From Parabacteroides johnsonii DSM 18315 (lineage in GTDB: Bacteria; Bacteroidota; Bacteroidia; Bacteroidales; Tannerellaceae): 64,000 bases of DNA. Shown here piece after piece: positions 1 to 7,001 of this stretch. The position numbers were made by a program, and so were the translations under genes. Every line of letters starts with the position of its first letter. Position 1 is the stretch's first letter. The DNA lies in NCBI RefSeq assembly GCF_025151045.1, contig NZ_CP102285.1, positions 1,736,001 through 1,800,000 of the forward strand, given 5' to 3'. A model generated the notes under the pieces. That model was not told the DNA's origin. It ran no database searches and saw only the letters and a list, made by a program, of their open reading frames with translations.

Positions 1-786
1 ACAATCTATGATTGCTTTTACCGCATATATCTGATAGGGACGCATTATGAGCAACTTTTGTTCACTGACAACCAAAACCATATAGCGGTTAATCATCTCC
101 CCCAATGTACATTTCGACAAAAATGCCGTAGAAAACGCATCAAGGTGTGTTATTTTTCTGTTTGACTCTGTCGCATATTGATAGACTGGCAAAAACTGCT
201 CATCTGTATTGAAACTGAAATATTGATCGTTATTATTGGTGAAATAGTAAGTATTTGCCTGATTGCTTACGATAAAAAGTTGCATAAAACAGAGTAATGT
301 GTTCGTGTAACCGTTACCCGTATCACTTTTATAATCAACAATTTGTTGCATTGCCCGGCGAGGACTTACATCCGAAGCCTTCAACTCTACCTGAACTACA
401 GGAATGCCATTGATCAATAAAATCACGTCATACCGATGATAGCTGTTATTGGTATTTATACGCAACTGATTTATCACCTCATAATCATTCTTACACCAAT
501 CTTTGATATTGACCAGCATATATTGTAACGGCGTCCCGTCTTCACGCATAAACGTATTGATTCCTCGCAGCCTTTTAGAAGAAGCAAAAACATCAGCGTC
601 AATGATCTCTTCAAGTAGACGACTAAATTCAGAATCGGTCAAATGAACTCTGTTCAATGTTTCGAACTTTGTTCTAAAATTCCTCTCTAATGAATTCCTA
701 TCACGGATATCGTCACGATAGGTATATTTTAAATCTATTAATTTATTAATAAAATGATCTTCTATTTGTTTTTCCTTAGATATCAT
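1..786 (-). CDS. hsdR: Type I restriction endonuclease R subunit, N-terminal part (cut by window edge)
   Basis: Reading the minus strand from the ATG at 786 gives 262 uninterrupted codons that run off the left edge. An in-frame TAG lies eight codons upstream, which fixes the start region. The N-terminus resembles HsdR proteins: a stretch reading YDVILLINGIPVVQVELKA fits the PD-(D/E)xK (RecB-like) nuclease core of the family, with the D, the E and the K of ELK visible. In the family this subunit cleaves and translocates DNA in a complex with HsdM and HsdS; the helicase motor would lie outside the window. No hsdM or hsdS is visible here. Base composition is AT-richer than the metabolic genes to the right, as is common for restriction islands. 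Identification is by motif and overall resemblance. Confidence 0.85.
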   Translation of the reverse strand, partial: MISKEKQIEDHFINKLIDLKYTYRDDIRDRNSLERNFRTKFETLNRVHLTDSEFSRLLEEIIDADVFASSKRLRGINTFMREDGTPLQYMLVNIKDWCKNDYEVINQLRINTNNSYHRYDVILLINGIPVVQVELKASDVSPRRAMQQIVDYKSDTGNGYTNTLLCFMQLFIVSNQANTYYFTNNNDQYFSFNTDEQFLPVYQYATESNRKITHLDAFSTAFLSKCTLGEMINRYMVLVVSEQKLLIMRPYQIYAVKAIIDC

Positions 787-999
787 ACTTATCCACTCTT
801 TAGCGATCTATTGAATCCTTTATTTCAATACCTAACATATTTGCAATCTCGAAAAGTCGCACCTATTCTCGATATTTTTTATTTGGGCATAAAGATATGA
901 AATATCCCCTTTATTTAAGCCTAATTTTTTCATTTCATATCATGGCACACCGATTTTGTAGGGTGGATTATGCGAAATTATATCTCCTTTTGATATTTC

Positions 1000-1180
1000 C
1001 AGCTTATCCCCCATCTCCTCCCCTTATTGTATCATTCTCCCAAATACCCGTTGGTCCAAATCGAAATTCCCTTGCGTCTATTTCGATTTTATACCCCATA
1101 TTTTTCAAATTTCCCGCAGGGGTAATATTTTTTAACAAACATCATTTTCAGCAAACACCTAATAATCAATCCAGTATAAA
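1000..1180 (+). repeat. Dispersed intergenic element, copy 1
   Basis: Contains the 18-mer GGGTAATATTTTTTAACA at 1120-1137, which recurs exactly at 16637-16654 and, reversed, at 28684-28701. Similarity extends upstream (ATACCCCATATTT before the core) and downstream (AGCAAACACCTAATAATC against AGCAAATACCCCTATTAG in copy 2). It points rightwards, toward the DUF4373 gene. Confidence 0.6.
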
Positions 1181-1348
1181 ACAAGTTCATTTCCAGAGGG
1201 ATATTGTATTATTTAACATATACAAACATATCAATTCTATCTCCTCTCCATCCGCCGGAAGAAAGACGTAGATAAAATCAATAAACTTTGATTTACAAAC
1301 CTTTTATAATCATAAAAAATCAAGTTATATTTGCGACATAGAACCAGG

Positions 1349-1385
1349 AAGTCGAATCTTTAATGGAAATTCCGGAGTTCGACTT
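1349..1385 (+). promoter_or_regulatory. Leader stem-loop or terminator before the phage-like cassette
   Basis: AAGTCGAA (1349-1356) pairs with TTCGACTT (1378-1385) around a 21-base loop and is followed by T residues. It lies just after a TATATTTG -7-like box, so it is either a 5' leader structure of the downstream cassette or an intrinsic terminator. Confidence 0.45.
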
Positions 1386-1491
1386 TTTGGTTTGCGCTAC
1401 GACTAAATCCATCAATTCATTCTCCCCCTTTTTCATATACCGGGAAAGTTAACCAGCGGTTTTTAACAACATTCAAAAAAACACTATTAAA

Positions 1492-2145
1492 ATGGCAAGA
1501 CCAAGAAGAAAAGGGCTCGGCTATTTTCCGTTAGACACGCATTTCATGTCCGACAGGAAAATACAGCGCCTTGCACAACGATACGGATGCAACGGCATCT
1601 GCATTTATATAGCCGTCCTGTGTGAAGCGTACGGCGAGAACGGCTATTATGCCTGCTACGATGGCGATTTTTGCTTCGACATCGGTTTCACGACCGGGCA
1701 GGACGAGAAGTTAGTGAAGGAAATCATCGAATTTTGCGTGCAAATACGCCTCTTCGACAGCGAATTGATGGAATACCGGCAGATACTCTCGTCCGTCGGC
1801 ATCCAGCAGCGTTTCGAAGAGATCAGCCGCCGGACGGCAATGCAAATCGATGCGGAACTCAACCTGCTGGCACCCAAAATGCCGCAAACGCCGCCCGTTA
1901 TCGTCACCGAAACCGGCGGACAGACGGCTCCCGTCGGAGTTATTGCTACGGAAACGGGGGTTTCTGCTACGGAAACGACCGTTTGTGCAGCAAAAATCCC
2001 GGAAAATAGAAATGGAAATACAAATAAAAACACAACCACTCAAAAAACAGGATTTTATGGATATCAATCATCAAACGATCATGGGGAAGCAGCCCGAAGG
2101 GCAGAAATCCTCCTCATGGCTCAAGAGGCAACAAGAGGTCGCTGA
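1492..2145 (+). CDS. DUF4373 (Lin1244/Lin1753-like) replication-organiser-type protein
   Basis: A 217-aa protein. Residues 1-115 match the DUF4373 pattern common in Bacteroidales mobile elements: a basic start (MARPRRKGLGYFPLDTHF), a compact winged-helix-like region, and RFEEISRR. The family resembles N-terminal domains of phage replisome organisers (family knowledge; function not shown). The C-terminal half is a low-complexity linker rich in T, E, G and N with TETG-type repeats, ending in a short charged tail. Its last 89 bases overlap the next gene, which points to a compact phage-like operon. It opens the cassette 1492-4160. Role in DNA replication is inferred from the family only. Confidence 0.75.
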   Translation: MARPRRKGLGYFPLDTHFMSDRKIQRLAQRYGCNGICIYIAVLCEAYGENGYYACYDGDFCFDIGFTTGQDEKLVKEIIEFCVQIRLFDSELMEYRQILSSVGIQQRFEEISRRTAMQIDAELNLLAPKMPQTPPVIVTETGGQTAPVGVIATETGVSATETTVCAAKIPENRNGNTNKNTTTQKTGFYGYQSSNDHGEAARRAEILLMAQEATRGR

Positions 2146-2674
2146 CATGCGAGGGCGCTACGGCTCGGCCGAACAATTTCTGAAGCTCTTCACGCCGGAC
2201 CTGCAGATCGCCACCGCGCGCAACGAGGTGCGGGCCTATCTCGGCTCGGCCCCTTCGCTGGCAGTACTGGCGGAGGGTTACGGCTGGCAGACCGTCATCG
2301 TATGGCTCTGCATCATGATCGAGAATCTGAATAACTTCACCGGAGTCAGAGAAAAGATGCCGGTCGCACGGCAGAGGGACTTGGCTACGTTGATACTGGC
2401 CGAATATCCCAGTCTGAAAGCATCGGAGATACTGCTGTTTTTCCACCGCCTCAAATGCGGGCGTTACGGGCGTTTCTACGGGATGGTGGACGCGCTGTTC
2501 ATCACTTCCTCGCTCCTGCAATTCAGCGAGCAGAGACGCACGGACATCATCCGATATAAAGAAGAGCAATCGCGTGCCGAAAAATCGGCTTTACCGCCTC
2601 CCGACACGGGAAACTACATCACACGTGAAGAATATCTCGAACAAAAACGACTCAAAGAAAACAAAAATGGATAA
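2057..2674 (+). CDS. DUF6633-like protein of Bacteroidales mobile elements
   Basis: The open frame extends back to 1850, but that part is a shadow of the DUF4373 gene. The ATG at 2057 gives 205 aa starting MDINHQTIMGKQ, overlapping the upstream gene by 89 bases. The core (MRGRYGSAEQFLKLFTPDL, then IVWLCIMIENLNNF, then FFHRLKCGRYGRFYGMVD) resembles a small Bacteroidales family that follows DUF4373 genes and that I recall as DUF6633; the family name is from memory. No catalytic motif is visible. The C-terminus is charged (TREEYLEQKRLKENKNG). Its stop overlaps the next start by eight bases, so translation is probably coupled. Function unknown; a replication accessory role is a guess from position. 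Confidence 0.65.
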   Translation: MDINHQTIMGKQPEGQKSSSWLKRQQEVADMRGRYGSAEQFLKLFTPDLQIATARNEVRAYLGSAPSLAVLAEGYGWQTVIVWLCIMIENLNNFTGVREKMPVARQRDLATLILAEYPSLKASEILLFFHRLKCGRYGRFYGMVDALFITSSLLQFSEQRRTDIIRYKEEQSRAEKSALPPPDTGNYITREEYLEQKRLKENKNG

Positions 2675-2897
2675 AGATCGCATTTACGGCCATGCCGAAC
2701 TGGCCTTACTGTATTTCAAGAACATACAGCCGAAATCGGCATCCACGCAACTGGCCCGATGGATCAGACGTGACGAAGAACTGTGGGAAGAACTCCTGCT
2801 CGCGGGCTACCGCAAGGGGCAGAAGGTCTTCACACCGCTGCAAGTAACCATCCTCGTCGACCATCTGGGCGACCCGGAGACTTGGACTATTAAATAA
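2667..2897 (+). CDS. DUF4248 domain protein
   Basis: The open frame begins at 2574, but the ATG at 2667 (MDKDRIYGHAELALLYF) is where DUF4248 similarity begins and it overlaps the preceding stop in ATGGATAA. The product is 76 aa. The pattern YGHAELALLYFKNIQPKSA, then W(I)R, then FTPLQVTILVDHLGDP is typical of DUF4248, a short Bacteroidales family found near phage-type amidases and capsule loci. It probably folds as a small helix-turn-helix-like protein, but DNA binding is inferred. A strong hairpin terminator follows at 2907-2948. Confidence 0.8.
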   Translation: MDKDRIYGHAELALLYFKNIQPKSASTQLARWIRRDEELWEELLLAGYRKGQKVFTPLQVTILVDHLGDPETWTIK

Positions 2898-2906
2898 CAA
2901 CGGCTG

Positions 2907-2948
2907 CCGGCAGATTTTCCCGTAGGTCCGGCTGCCGGGTTCTTTTTT
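2907..2948 (+). terminator. Intrinsic terminator after DUF4248
   Basis: CCGGCAG (2907-2913) pairs with CTGCCGG (2932-2938), followed by a run of six T at 2943-2948. Confidence 0.75.
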
Positions 2949-2965
2949 CCTTTCAGAACAAGGCA

Positions 2966-3085
2966 ATGCGGTTTATGACGACAAATACCGACACTCCCCG
3001 ACAGAAGCCGATTCCTCATCCCGCCCTTCCTCTACCTTCGCTTTCGGAAGTTGAAAATTGGAAATTAAAAATTGAAAAATTATGA
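2966..3085 (+). CDS. Possible 39-aa ORF coupled to the amidase
   Basis: An ATG at 2966 opens 39 codons whose TGA stop overlaps the amidase start (ATGA at 3082-3085). The N-terminal half is proline-rich; the end (EVENWKLKIEKL) is encoded by the AT-rich gttgaaaattggaaatt-type intergenic repeat. The ATGA overlap favours translation, but the repeat-derived tail and lack of family resemblance keep this tentative. Small ORFs are frequent at this position in related Bacteroidales cassettes. Confidence 0.3.
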   Translation: MRFMTTNTDTPRQKPIPHPALPLPSLSEVENWKLKIEKL

Positions 3086-3492
3086 GAAAGATTGATCTGA
3101 TCGTTTTGCATTGTTCCGCCACGAGGGAGACACAGGAATACACGCCCGAACAGTTGGAACGCGACCACAAAGCACGCGGGTTCGTCCGCGCCGGTTACAA
3201 TTACTACATCCGCCGCAGTGGTGAGATCGTGCCCATGCGCCCCATCGAGCAGGTGCCGGCACACGTGAGGGGACACAACCGTAGCAGCATCGGGATTTGT
3301 TACGAGGGCGGGCTGGACGCCGCAGGCGGTTTCCGTGATACCCGTACGGAGGGGCAGAAAGAATCGATCCTGATCTTGTTGAAGCTCCTGATCATCCGCT
3401 TTCCCGGCAGCCGGATATGCGGCCACCGGGATTTAGGGGCCCGGAAAGCCTGCCCTTGTTTTAATGCGGAGGAAGAATATGCGGGACTGTAA
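3082..3492 (+). CDS. N-acetylmuramoyl-L-alanine amidase (phage endolysin type)
   Basis: A 136-aa single-domain Amidase_2/PGRP protein of the T7-lysozyme type. Zinc ligands fit: H11 in LHCSAT, then H and C in the late motif CGHRDLGARKACPCFN; a central HNRSSIGICYEGG matches the family strand. These enzymes cut the bond between MurNAc and L-Ala in peptidoglycan. No signal peptide is seen, as expected for an endolysin that needs a holin to reach the wall. It is followed, with overlap, by a one- or two-TM small protein (3464) and a lipoprotein with a C-terminal anchor (3699), an order that looks like endolysin, holin and spanin. In Bacteroidales such amidases also occur outside prophages, so a non-lytic role is possible. 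Confidence 0.88.
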   Translation: MRKIDLIVLHCSATRETQEYTPEQLERDHKARGFVRAGYNYYIRRSGEIVPMRPIEQVPAHVRGHNRSSIGICYEGGLDAAGGFRDTRTEGQKESILILLKLLIIRFPGSRICGHRDLGARKACPCFNAEEEYAGL

Positions 3493-3712
3493 GAAAATGC
3501 ACCATCCGTTCACCTGCCAACTGACTGTGGCTGTCGCGCTGGCGCTGGCAGGGATCGCGTTGCTGTTCATGGGATTCTGGTGCACGCCGGCAGGCGAGAT
3601 ACATAATTCCGTACTGGTCGGATTCGGCGAGATATCCACTTTTTCCGGTGCGCTGTTCGGAGTCGACTATACTTATAAATACAGATACAGGAAACAGGAT
3701 GAAAAAGAATAA
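3464..3712 (+). CDS. Small membrane protein, holin-like candidate
   Basis: 82 aa if started at 3464, or 77 aa from the ATG at 3479. One clear membrane helix (TVAVALALAGIALLFMGFW) is followed by a weaker hydrophobic stretch (VLVGFGEISTFSGALFGVDY) and a basic tail (KYRYRKQDEKE). Similar short proteins containing a PGEIHNSVLV...FGVDY pattern follow amidases in Bacteroidales cassettes. It overlaps the amidase by 14-29 bases and the next gene by 14 bases. Size, topology and position suit a holin; there is no sequence proof. Confidence 0.6.
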   Translation: MRRKNMRDCKKMHHPFTCQLTVAVALALAGIALLFMGFWCTPAGEIHNSVLVGFGEISTFSGALFGVDYTYKYRYRKQDEKE

Positions 3713-4160
3713 AGGATGCCGCTTTACGATCGGATGCCTGCTCATAGGGCAGATAGTGTTCCTGCCGGCTTGCTCGGTACGGAAACAACGGGAAAAATCG
3801 GTGTGGCGGCAGGAAGAAACGTACCGCCTGCAAACGGACAGCCTCTTTTCGGGAGGCAAGCGCAGGAGGGAGAGCGAGAGCATCCGCCAGTGGGAAATGA
3901 TCTGCCTTTCTCCCCCCGACAGCACTGGCAGGCAACACGTATCGGCTGTCGTCCGGAGCCGGGACACCCGGAGCAGCCGTTCCTTCTCGGAGGACAGCCT
4001 GCGGCGAAACGTCACCGGAACCGTCCGGCAAAAGGAGAACAACCGTTCGCGAGACAAGGCAGAAAAACAGCAGACCCCGACCGCCTTATGGAAATGGGCG
4101 GCCGGGGTCATTGCCGTCGTCGGGGGAATCGCGGGACTCCGCAGGATCGGCAGGCATTAG
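3699..4160 (+). CDS. Lipoprotein with C-terminal membrane anchor, u-spanin-like
   Basis: The ATG at 3699 (MKKNKGC) overlaps the previous gene and gives 153 aa. The N-terminus is a lipoprotein signal with a lipobox ending LPAC (Cys about 26). The middle is very polar and rich in R, S, E and Q, with likely extended or coiled structure. A second hydrophobic helix sits near the C-terminus (WKWAAGVIAVVGGIAGL), followed by a basic end. Outer-membrane lipid anchor plus inner-membrane helix is the architecture of unimolecular spanins such as T1 gp11 (family knowledge), which fuse the two membranes in the last step of phage lysis. Assigning that role here is an inference from architecture and neighbours. 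The stop overlaps the convergent gltA stop. Confidence 0.6.
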   Translation: MKKNKGCRFTIGCLLIGQIVFLPACSVRKQREKSVWRQEETYRLQTDSLFSGGKRRRESESIRQWEMICLSPPDSTGRQHVSAVVRSRDTRSSRSFSEDSLRRNVTGTVRQKENNRSRDKAEKQQTPTALWKWAAGVIAVVGGIAGLRRIGRH

Positions 4161-5500
4161 CGTTCGGCAACAGGGACGTACTTCTGTTCTTCGAGGACGT
4201 TCTTGTAGGCCGGGCGGATGATGCGTTTGCCGTCGAAGTTCAACTCTTCGATTCGGTGGGCGGTCCATCCGACGATACGTGCCATCGCGAACAGAGGCGT
4301 ATAGATTTCCTGCGGCAATCCGATCATTTCATACACGAAGCCGGAATAGAAATCGACGTTCGAGGAAACGCGTTTCTTCGTCCCTTTATGCTTGGCGAAA
4401 CATTCGATGGCACGTGATTCGAGCAATTCGAGGAAGGCAAACTCTTCTTCACGCCCTTTTTCTTTTGCCAGGTCGCGTGCCAGCTCTTTCAAGACGACGG
4501 CACGGGGATCGGAAATCGTATAGACGGCGTGTCCGATACCGTAGATCAGGCCGGTCTTGTTATAGGCTTCCTTGTTCAGCATCCGCATGAAATAGGTGTC
4601 TATCTCGTCCACATTCTTCCAGTCGGCGATATTCTCTTTCAGATGATGGAACATATCGACAACCTGTATATTGGCTCCCCCGTGCAACGGGCCTTTCAGC
4701 GAACCGATACCGGCGGCAATGGAAGAATAGGTATCCGTGCGGGTCGAGCTGGTCACGCGGACGGTGAACGTCGAGTTGTTACCTCCGCCATGTTCGGCCT
4801 GCAGGACAAGCAGCAAGTCGAGCGTACGGGCTTCCAGATCGGTGAAATCTTTTTTCAGCATATGAAGGAAGTTCTCGGCGATCGAAAGGTTTTCATGCGG
4901 GTGGCGGATATGCAGCGAACGGCCTTGCTGGCTATGCCGGTAAATGTTGTAAGCATAGGCGATGATGGTCGGGAAACGCGAGATCAGCTCGATCGACTGG
5001 CGCATCAGGTTGTCGCGCGAGGTATCGTCGGGGTTCGGGTCGAACGTGTACATTTCGAGGACGCTACGGGCCAGGATGTTCATGATGTTCTGTCCCTCCA
5101 GGTCCAGGATGTTCATCTTCGTCTTCTGTTCGAGCGGCATATTGTCGCAGATCAGCTCCTTGAAGCCTGCCAGTTCTTCCTTGTCGGGCAATTTGCCGGA
5201 CAGAAGCAGGTAGGCGACTTCTTCGAAGCCGAAACGTTTTTCCTTGATCAGCCCGTGTGCGATGTCTTCCACATCGTATCCGCGGTAAAACAGTTTTCCG
5301 GGGATCGCTTTCAGTCCGCCTTCAGGCAGACGCTCGTAACCCACCACATTACCGACCTTCGTCAGTCCTACCAGCACACCTGTACCGTCTTCATTACGAA
5401 GCCCGCGCTTCACATTATACATCGGGAACAGTTCGTTGTCGATCTTGCATGCTTCTTTGGATGCATCGGACAATTTATAAATGATATATTCTTTTTTCAT
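4157..5500 (-). CDS. gltA: Citrate synthase
   Basis: The ATG at 5500 (MKKEYIIYKL) gives 447 aa; the frame could extend eight codons further upstream. It condenses oxaloacetate with acetyl-CoA to citrate. Family signatures include the PLHGGANI region, GIGHAVYTISDPRA with the active-site His, and NVDFYSGF with the catalytic Asp. It is the last gene of a minus-strand set acn-icd-gltA, 35 bases after icd. In Bacteroides these three genes supply 2-oxoglutarate from citrate rather than a full cycle (established for B. fragilis). The longer N-terminal part before the core fits the citrate synthase type seen in this phylum. The stop overlaps the convergent lipoprotein gene by four bases, which leaves no room for a separate terminator. 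Confidence 0.95.
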   Translation of the reverse strand: MKKEYIIYKLSDASKEACKIDNELFPMYNVKRGLRNEDGTGVLVGLTKVGNVVGYERLPEGGLKAIPGKLFYRGYDVEDIAHGLIKEKRFGFEEVAYLLLSGKLPDKEELAGFKELICDNMPLEQKTKMNILDLEGQNIMNILARSVLEMYTFDPNPDDTSRDNLMRQSIELISRFPTIIAYAYNIYRHSQQGRSLHIRHPHENLSIAENFLHMLKKDFTDLEARTLDLLLVLQAEHGGGNNSTFTVRVTSSTRTDTYSSIAAGIGSLKGPLHGGANIQVVDMFHHLKENIADWKNVDEIDTYFMRMLNKEAYNKTGLIYGIGHAVYTISDPRAVVLKELARDLAKEKGREEEFAFLELLESRAIECFAKHKGTKKRVSSNVDFYSGFVYEMIGLPQEIYTPLFAMARIVGWTAHRIEELNFDGKRIIRPAYKNVLEEQKYVPVAER

Positions 5501-5535
5501 GACAGTAAATTTTAATTTATTCAACTCCTATGCCG

Positions 5536-6795
5536 TTACAAGACCGACATGATATATTCTCCAAACTCCTTAGTGCCGAGAGGCTGTCCGTTCGGCATGA
5601 AGCGGGCCAGGTCACGGGTGGCCTTCCCTTCGGAGAAAGCGTGTTCGAGTGCGGCGGTTATCAGCCGGCCGGCCTCATTCCATCCCATATATTCGAGCAT
5701 CATGACGGAAGAGAGCAAAAGCGAGCAGGGATTCACGACGTTTTTACCGGCGATGTTAGGTGCCGTCCCATGTGTCGCTTCGAAGATCGCATAGCCGCTG
5801 TCGTAGTTGATGTTGGCTCCCGGTGCGATACCGATACCGCCAACCATAGCTGCCAACTGGTCGGAGACATAATCGCCGTTCAGGTTCAGCGTTGCGATCA
5901 CCGAATATTCTTCCGGCACGAGGAGGGTGTTCTGGAGAAAAGCGTCGGCAATCACATCTTTGACGACGACTTTTCCGGCTGCTTCGGCATCCAGCAGGGC
6001 GGCAGCGGCGGCCTCCTCTCCTTTTTCCTTTTTGATCTTCTCATACTGAGGCCATGTAAAGGTCTTGTCGGGGAATTCGCGTTCCGCAAGCGCATATCCC
6101 CATAGTTTGAATCCGCCTTCCGTAAACTTCATGATGTTTCCCTTATGCACCAACGTGACGCTGGGCAGGCGGTTGGCCAGAGCAAATTCGATGGCGGCGC
6201 GTACGAGACGTTCCGTACCTTCGACCGAAACAGGTTTCACGCCGAAAGAGGAGGTTTCGGGAAAACGCACCTTCGTCACCCCCATCTCTTCCGTCAGGAA
6301 TTTGAGGAATTTGCGGGCTTCTGGCGTCCCTTGCTGCCATTCGATGCCGGCATAGATATCTTCGGTATTCTCGCGGAAGATATACATATCGACTTTTTCC
6401 GGTTCTTTGACAGGTGTCACGACTCCGCGGAACCAACGTACCGGACGGAGGCAGACATAAAGGTCGAGGGTTTGCCTGAGGGCGACGTTCAGCGAACGGA
6501 TACCGCCGCCGATAGGGGTTGTCAACGGGCCTTTGATCCCGATCATATATTCTCGGAAAGCCTCCATCGTCTCGTCGGGTAGCCAACTGCCGGTCTGCTT
6601 GAAAGCTTTCTCGCCTGCCAACACTTCTTTCCATTCGATCGCCCGTCGGCCGCCATACGCCCTGCCGACCGCTTCGTTGACGATGCGCTGGCAGACCGGC
6701 GTGATCTCCGCACCTACTCCATCTCCCTCTATAAACGGAATCACCACTTTATCGGGAACAAGGAGGTTTCCGTTTTCTTTTGTAATCTTGTTCAT
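5536..6795 (-). CDS. icd: Isocitrate dehydrogenase (E. coli-like fold, altered cofactor pocket)
   Basis: 419 aa, matching the length of the homodimeric E. coli-type enzyme. It decarboxylates isocitrate to 2-oxoglutarate. Substrate residues fit: the loop IRSLNVALR carries the Ser and Arg positions, and [16 protein letters not shown] is the conserved C-terminal region. The cofactor loop reads [10 protein letters not shown] (Asn347, Ile348), where NADP enzymes of the E. coli type have Lys-Tyr, so NAD or dual use is plausible. The gene sits between acn (206 bases upstream) and gltA (35 bases downstream), all on the minus strand. The annotation as isocitrate dehydrogenase is firm; cofactor choice is open. 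Confidence 0.94.
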   Translation of the reverse strand: MNKITKENGNLLVPDKVVIPFIEGDGVGAEITPVCQRIVNEAVGRAYGGRRAIEWKEVLAGEKAFKQTGSWLPDETMEAFREYMIGIKGPLTTPIGGGIRSLNVALRQTLDLYVCLRPVRWFRGVVTPVKEPEKVDMYIFRENTEDIYAGIEWQQGTPEARKFLKFLTEEMGVTKVRFPETSSFGVKPVSVEGTERLVRAAIEFALANRLPSVTLVHKGNIMKFTEGGFKLWGYALAEREFPDKTFTWPQYEKIKKEKGEEAAAAALLDAEAAGKVVVKDVIADAFLQNTLLVPEEYSVIATLNLNGDYVSDQLAAMVGGIGIAPGANINYDSGYAIFEATHGTAPNIAGKNVVNPCSLLLSSVMMLEYMGWNEAGRLITAALEHAFSEGKATRDLARFMPNGQPLGTKEFGEYIMSVL

Positions 6796-6855
6796 AATAC
6801 TGATTATTTATTTTTATGGATGATGATTTATGGGTATGAATTGATAATGGCGACT

Positions 6856-6940
6856 CGTAGGGGCGGGGTTCTACTCCGCCCAATGAAAACAACGTCTGCC
6901 TTGCTGGATTCAAAGGGCAGAGCAGAGCCCTGCCCCTACG
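6856..6940. repeat. Imperfect inverted repeat between acn and icd
   Basis: Two GC-rich arms of about 25 bases (starting CGTAGGGGCGGGG and ending CCCTGCCCCTACG) face each other across about 35 bases, with GGGC at the inner edges. The ends CGTAGGGGC/GCCCCTACG are perfect. This is typical of a non-autonomous palindromic intergenic element. It lies within the acn-icd gap and could fold in the transcript. Confidence 0.65.
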
Positions 6941-7001
6941 GAATGATAATCATTTGTATAACCATGTCCTCCATGTTCCACGCCCATAAATCAATAATTT
7001 A

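Larger units (their letters stand above)
787..1491. other. Non-coding gap with dispersed element and leader hairpin
   Basis: About 700 bases separate the HsdR start from the DUF4373 gene. The only long ORF (897-1271) has low-complexity, proline- and phenylalanine-rich content and no family resemblance, so it is not called. The stretch holds one copy of a dispersed element (see 1000-1180), a probable promoter near 1326-1333 (TATATTTG) and a hairpin at 1349-1385 ahead of the DUF4373 gene. Confidence 0.6.

Noticed and set aside
897-1271. 124-residue open frame in the left gap
   Set aside because: Low-complexity composition, no family resemblance, and it contains the dispersed element core, so it is treated as non-coding.
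1850-2056. Longer start for the DUF6633-like gene
   Set aside because: This part runs through the DUF4373 gene in another frame; the product begins best at 2057.
1492-4160. Complete prophage
   Set aside because: No integrase, terminase, capsid, portal or tail genes are present.
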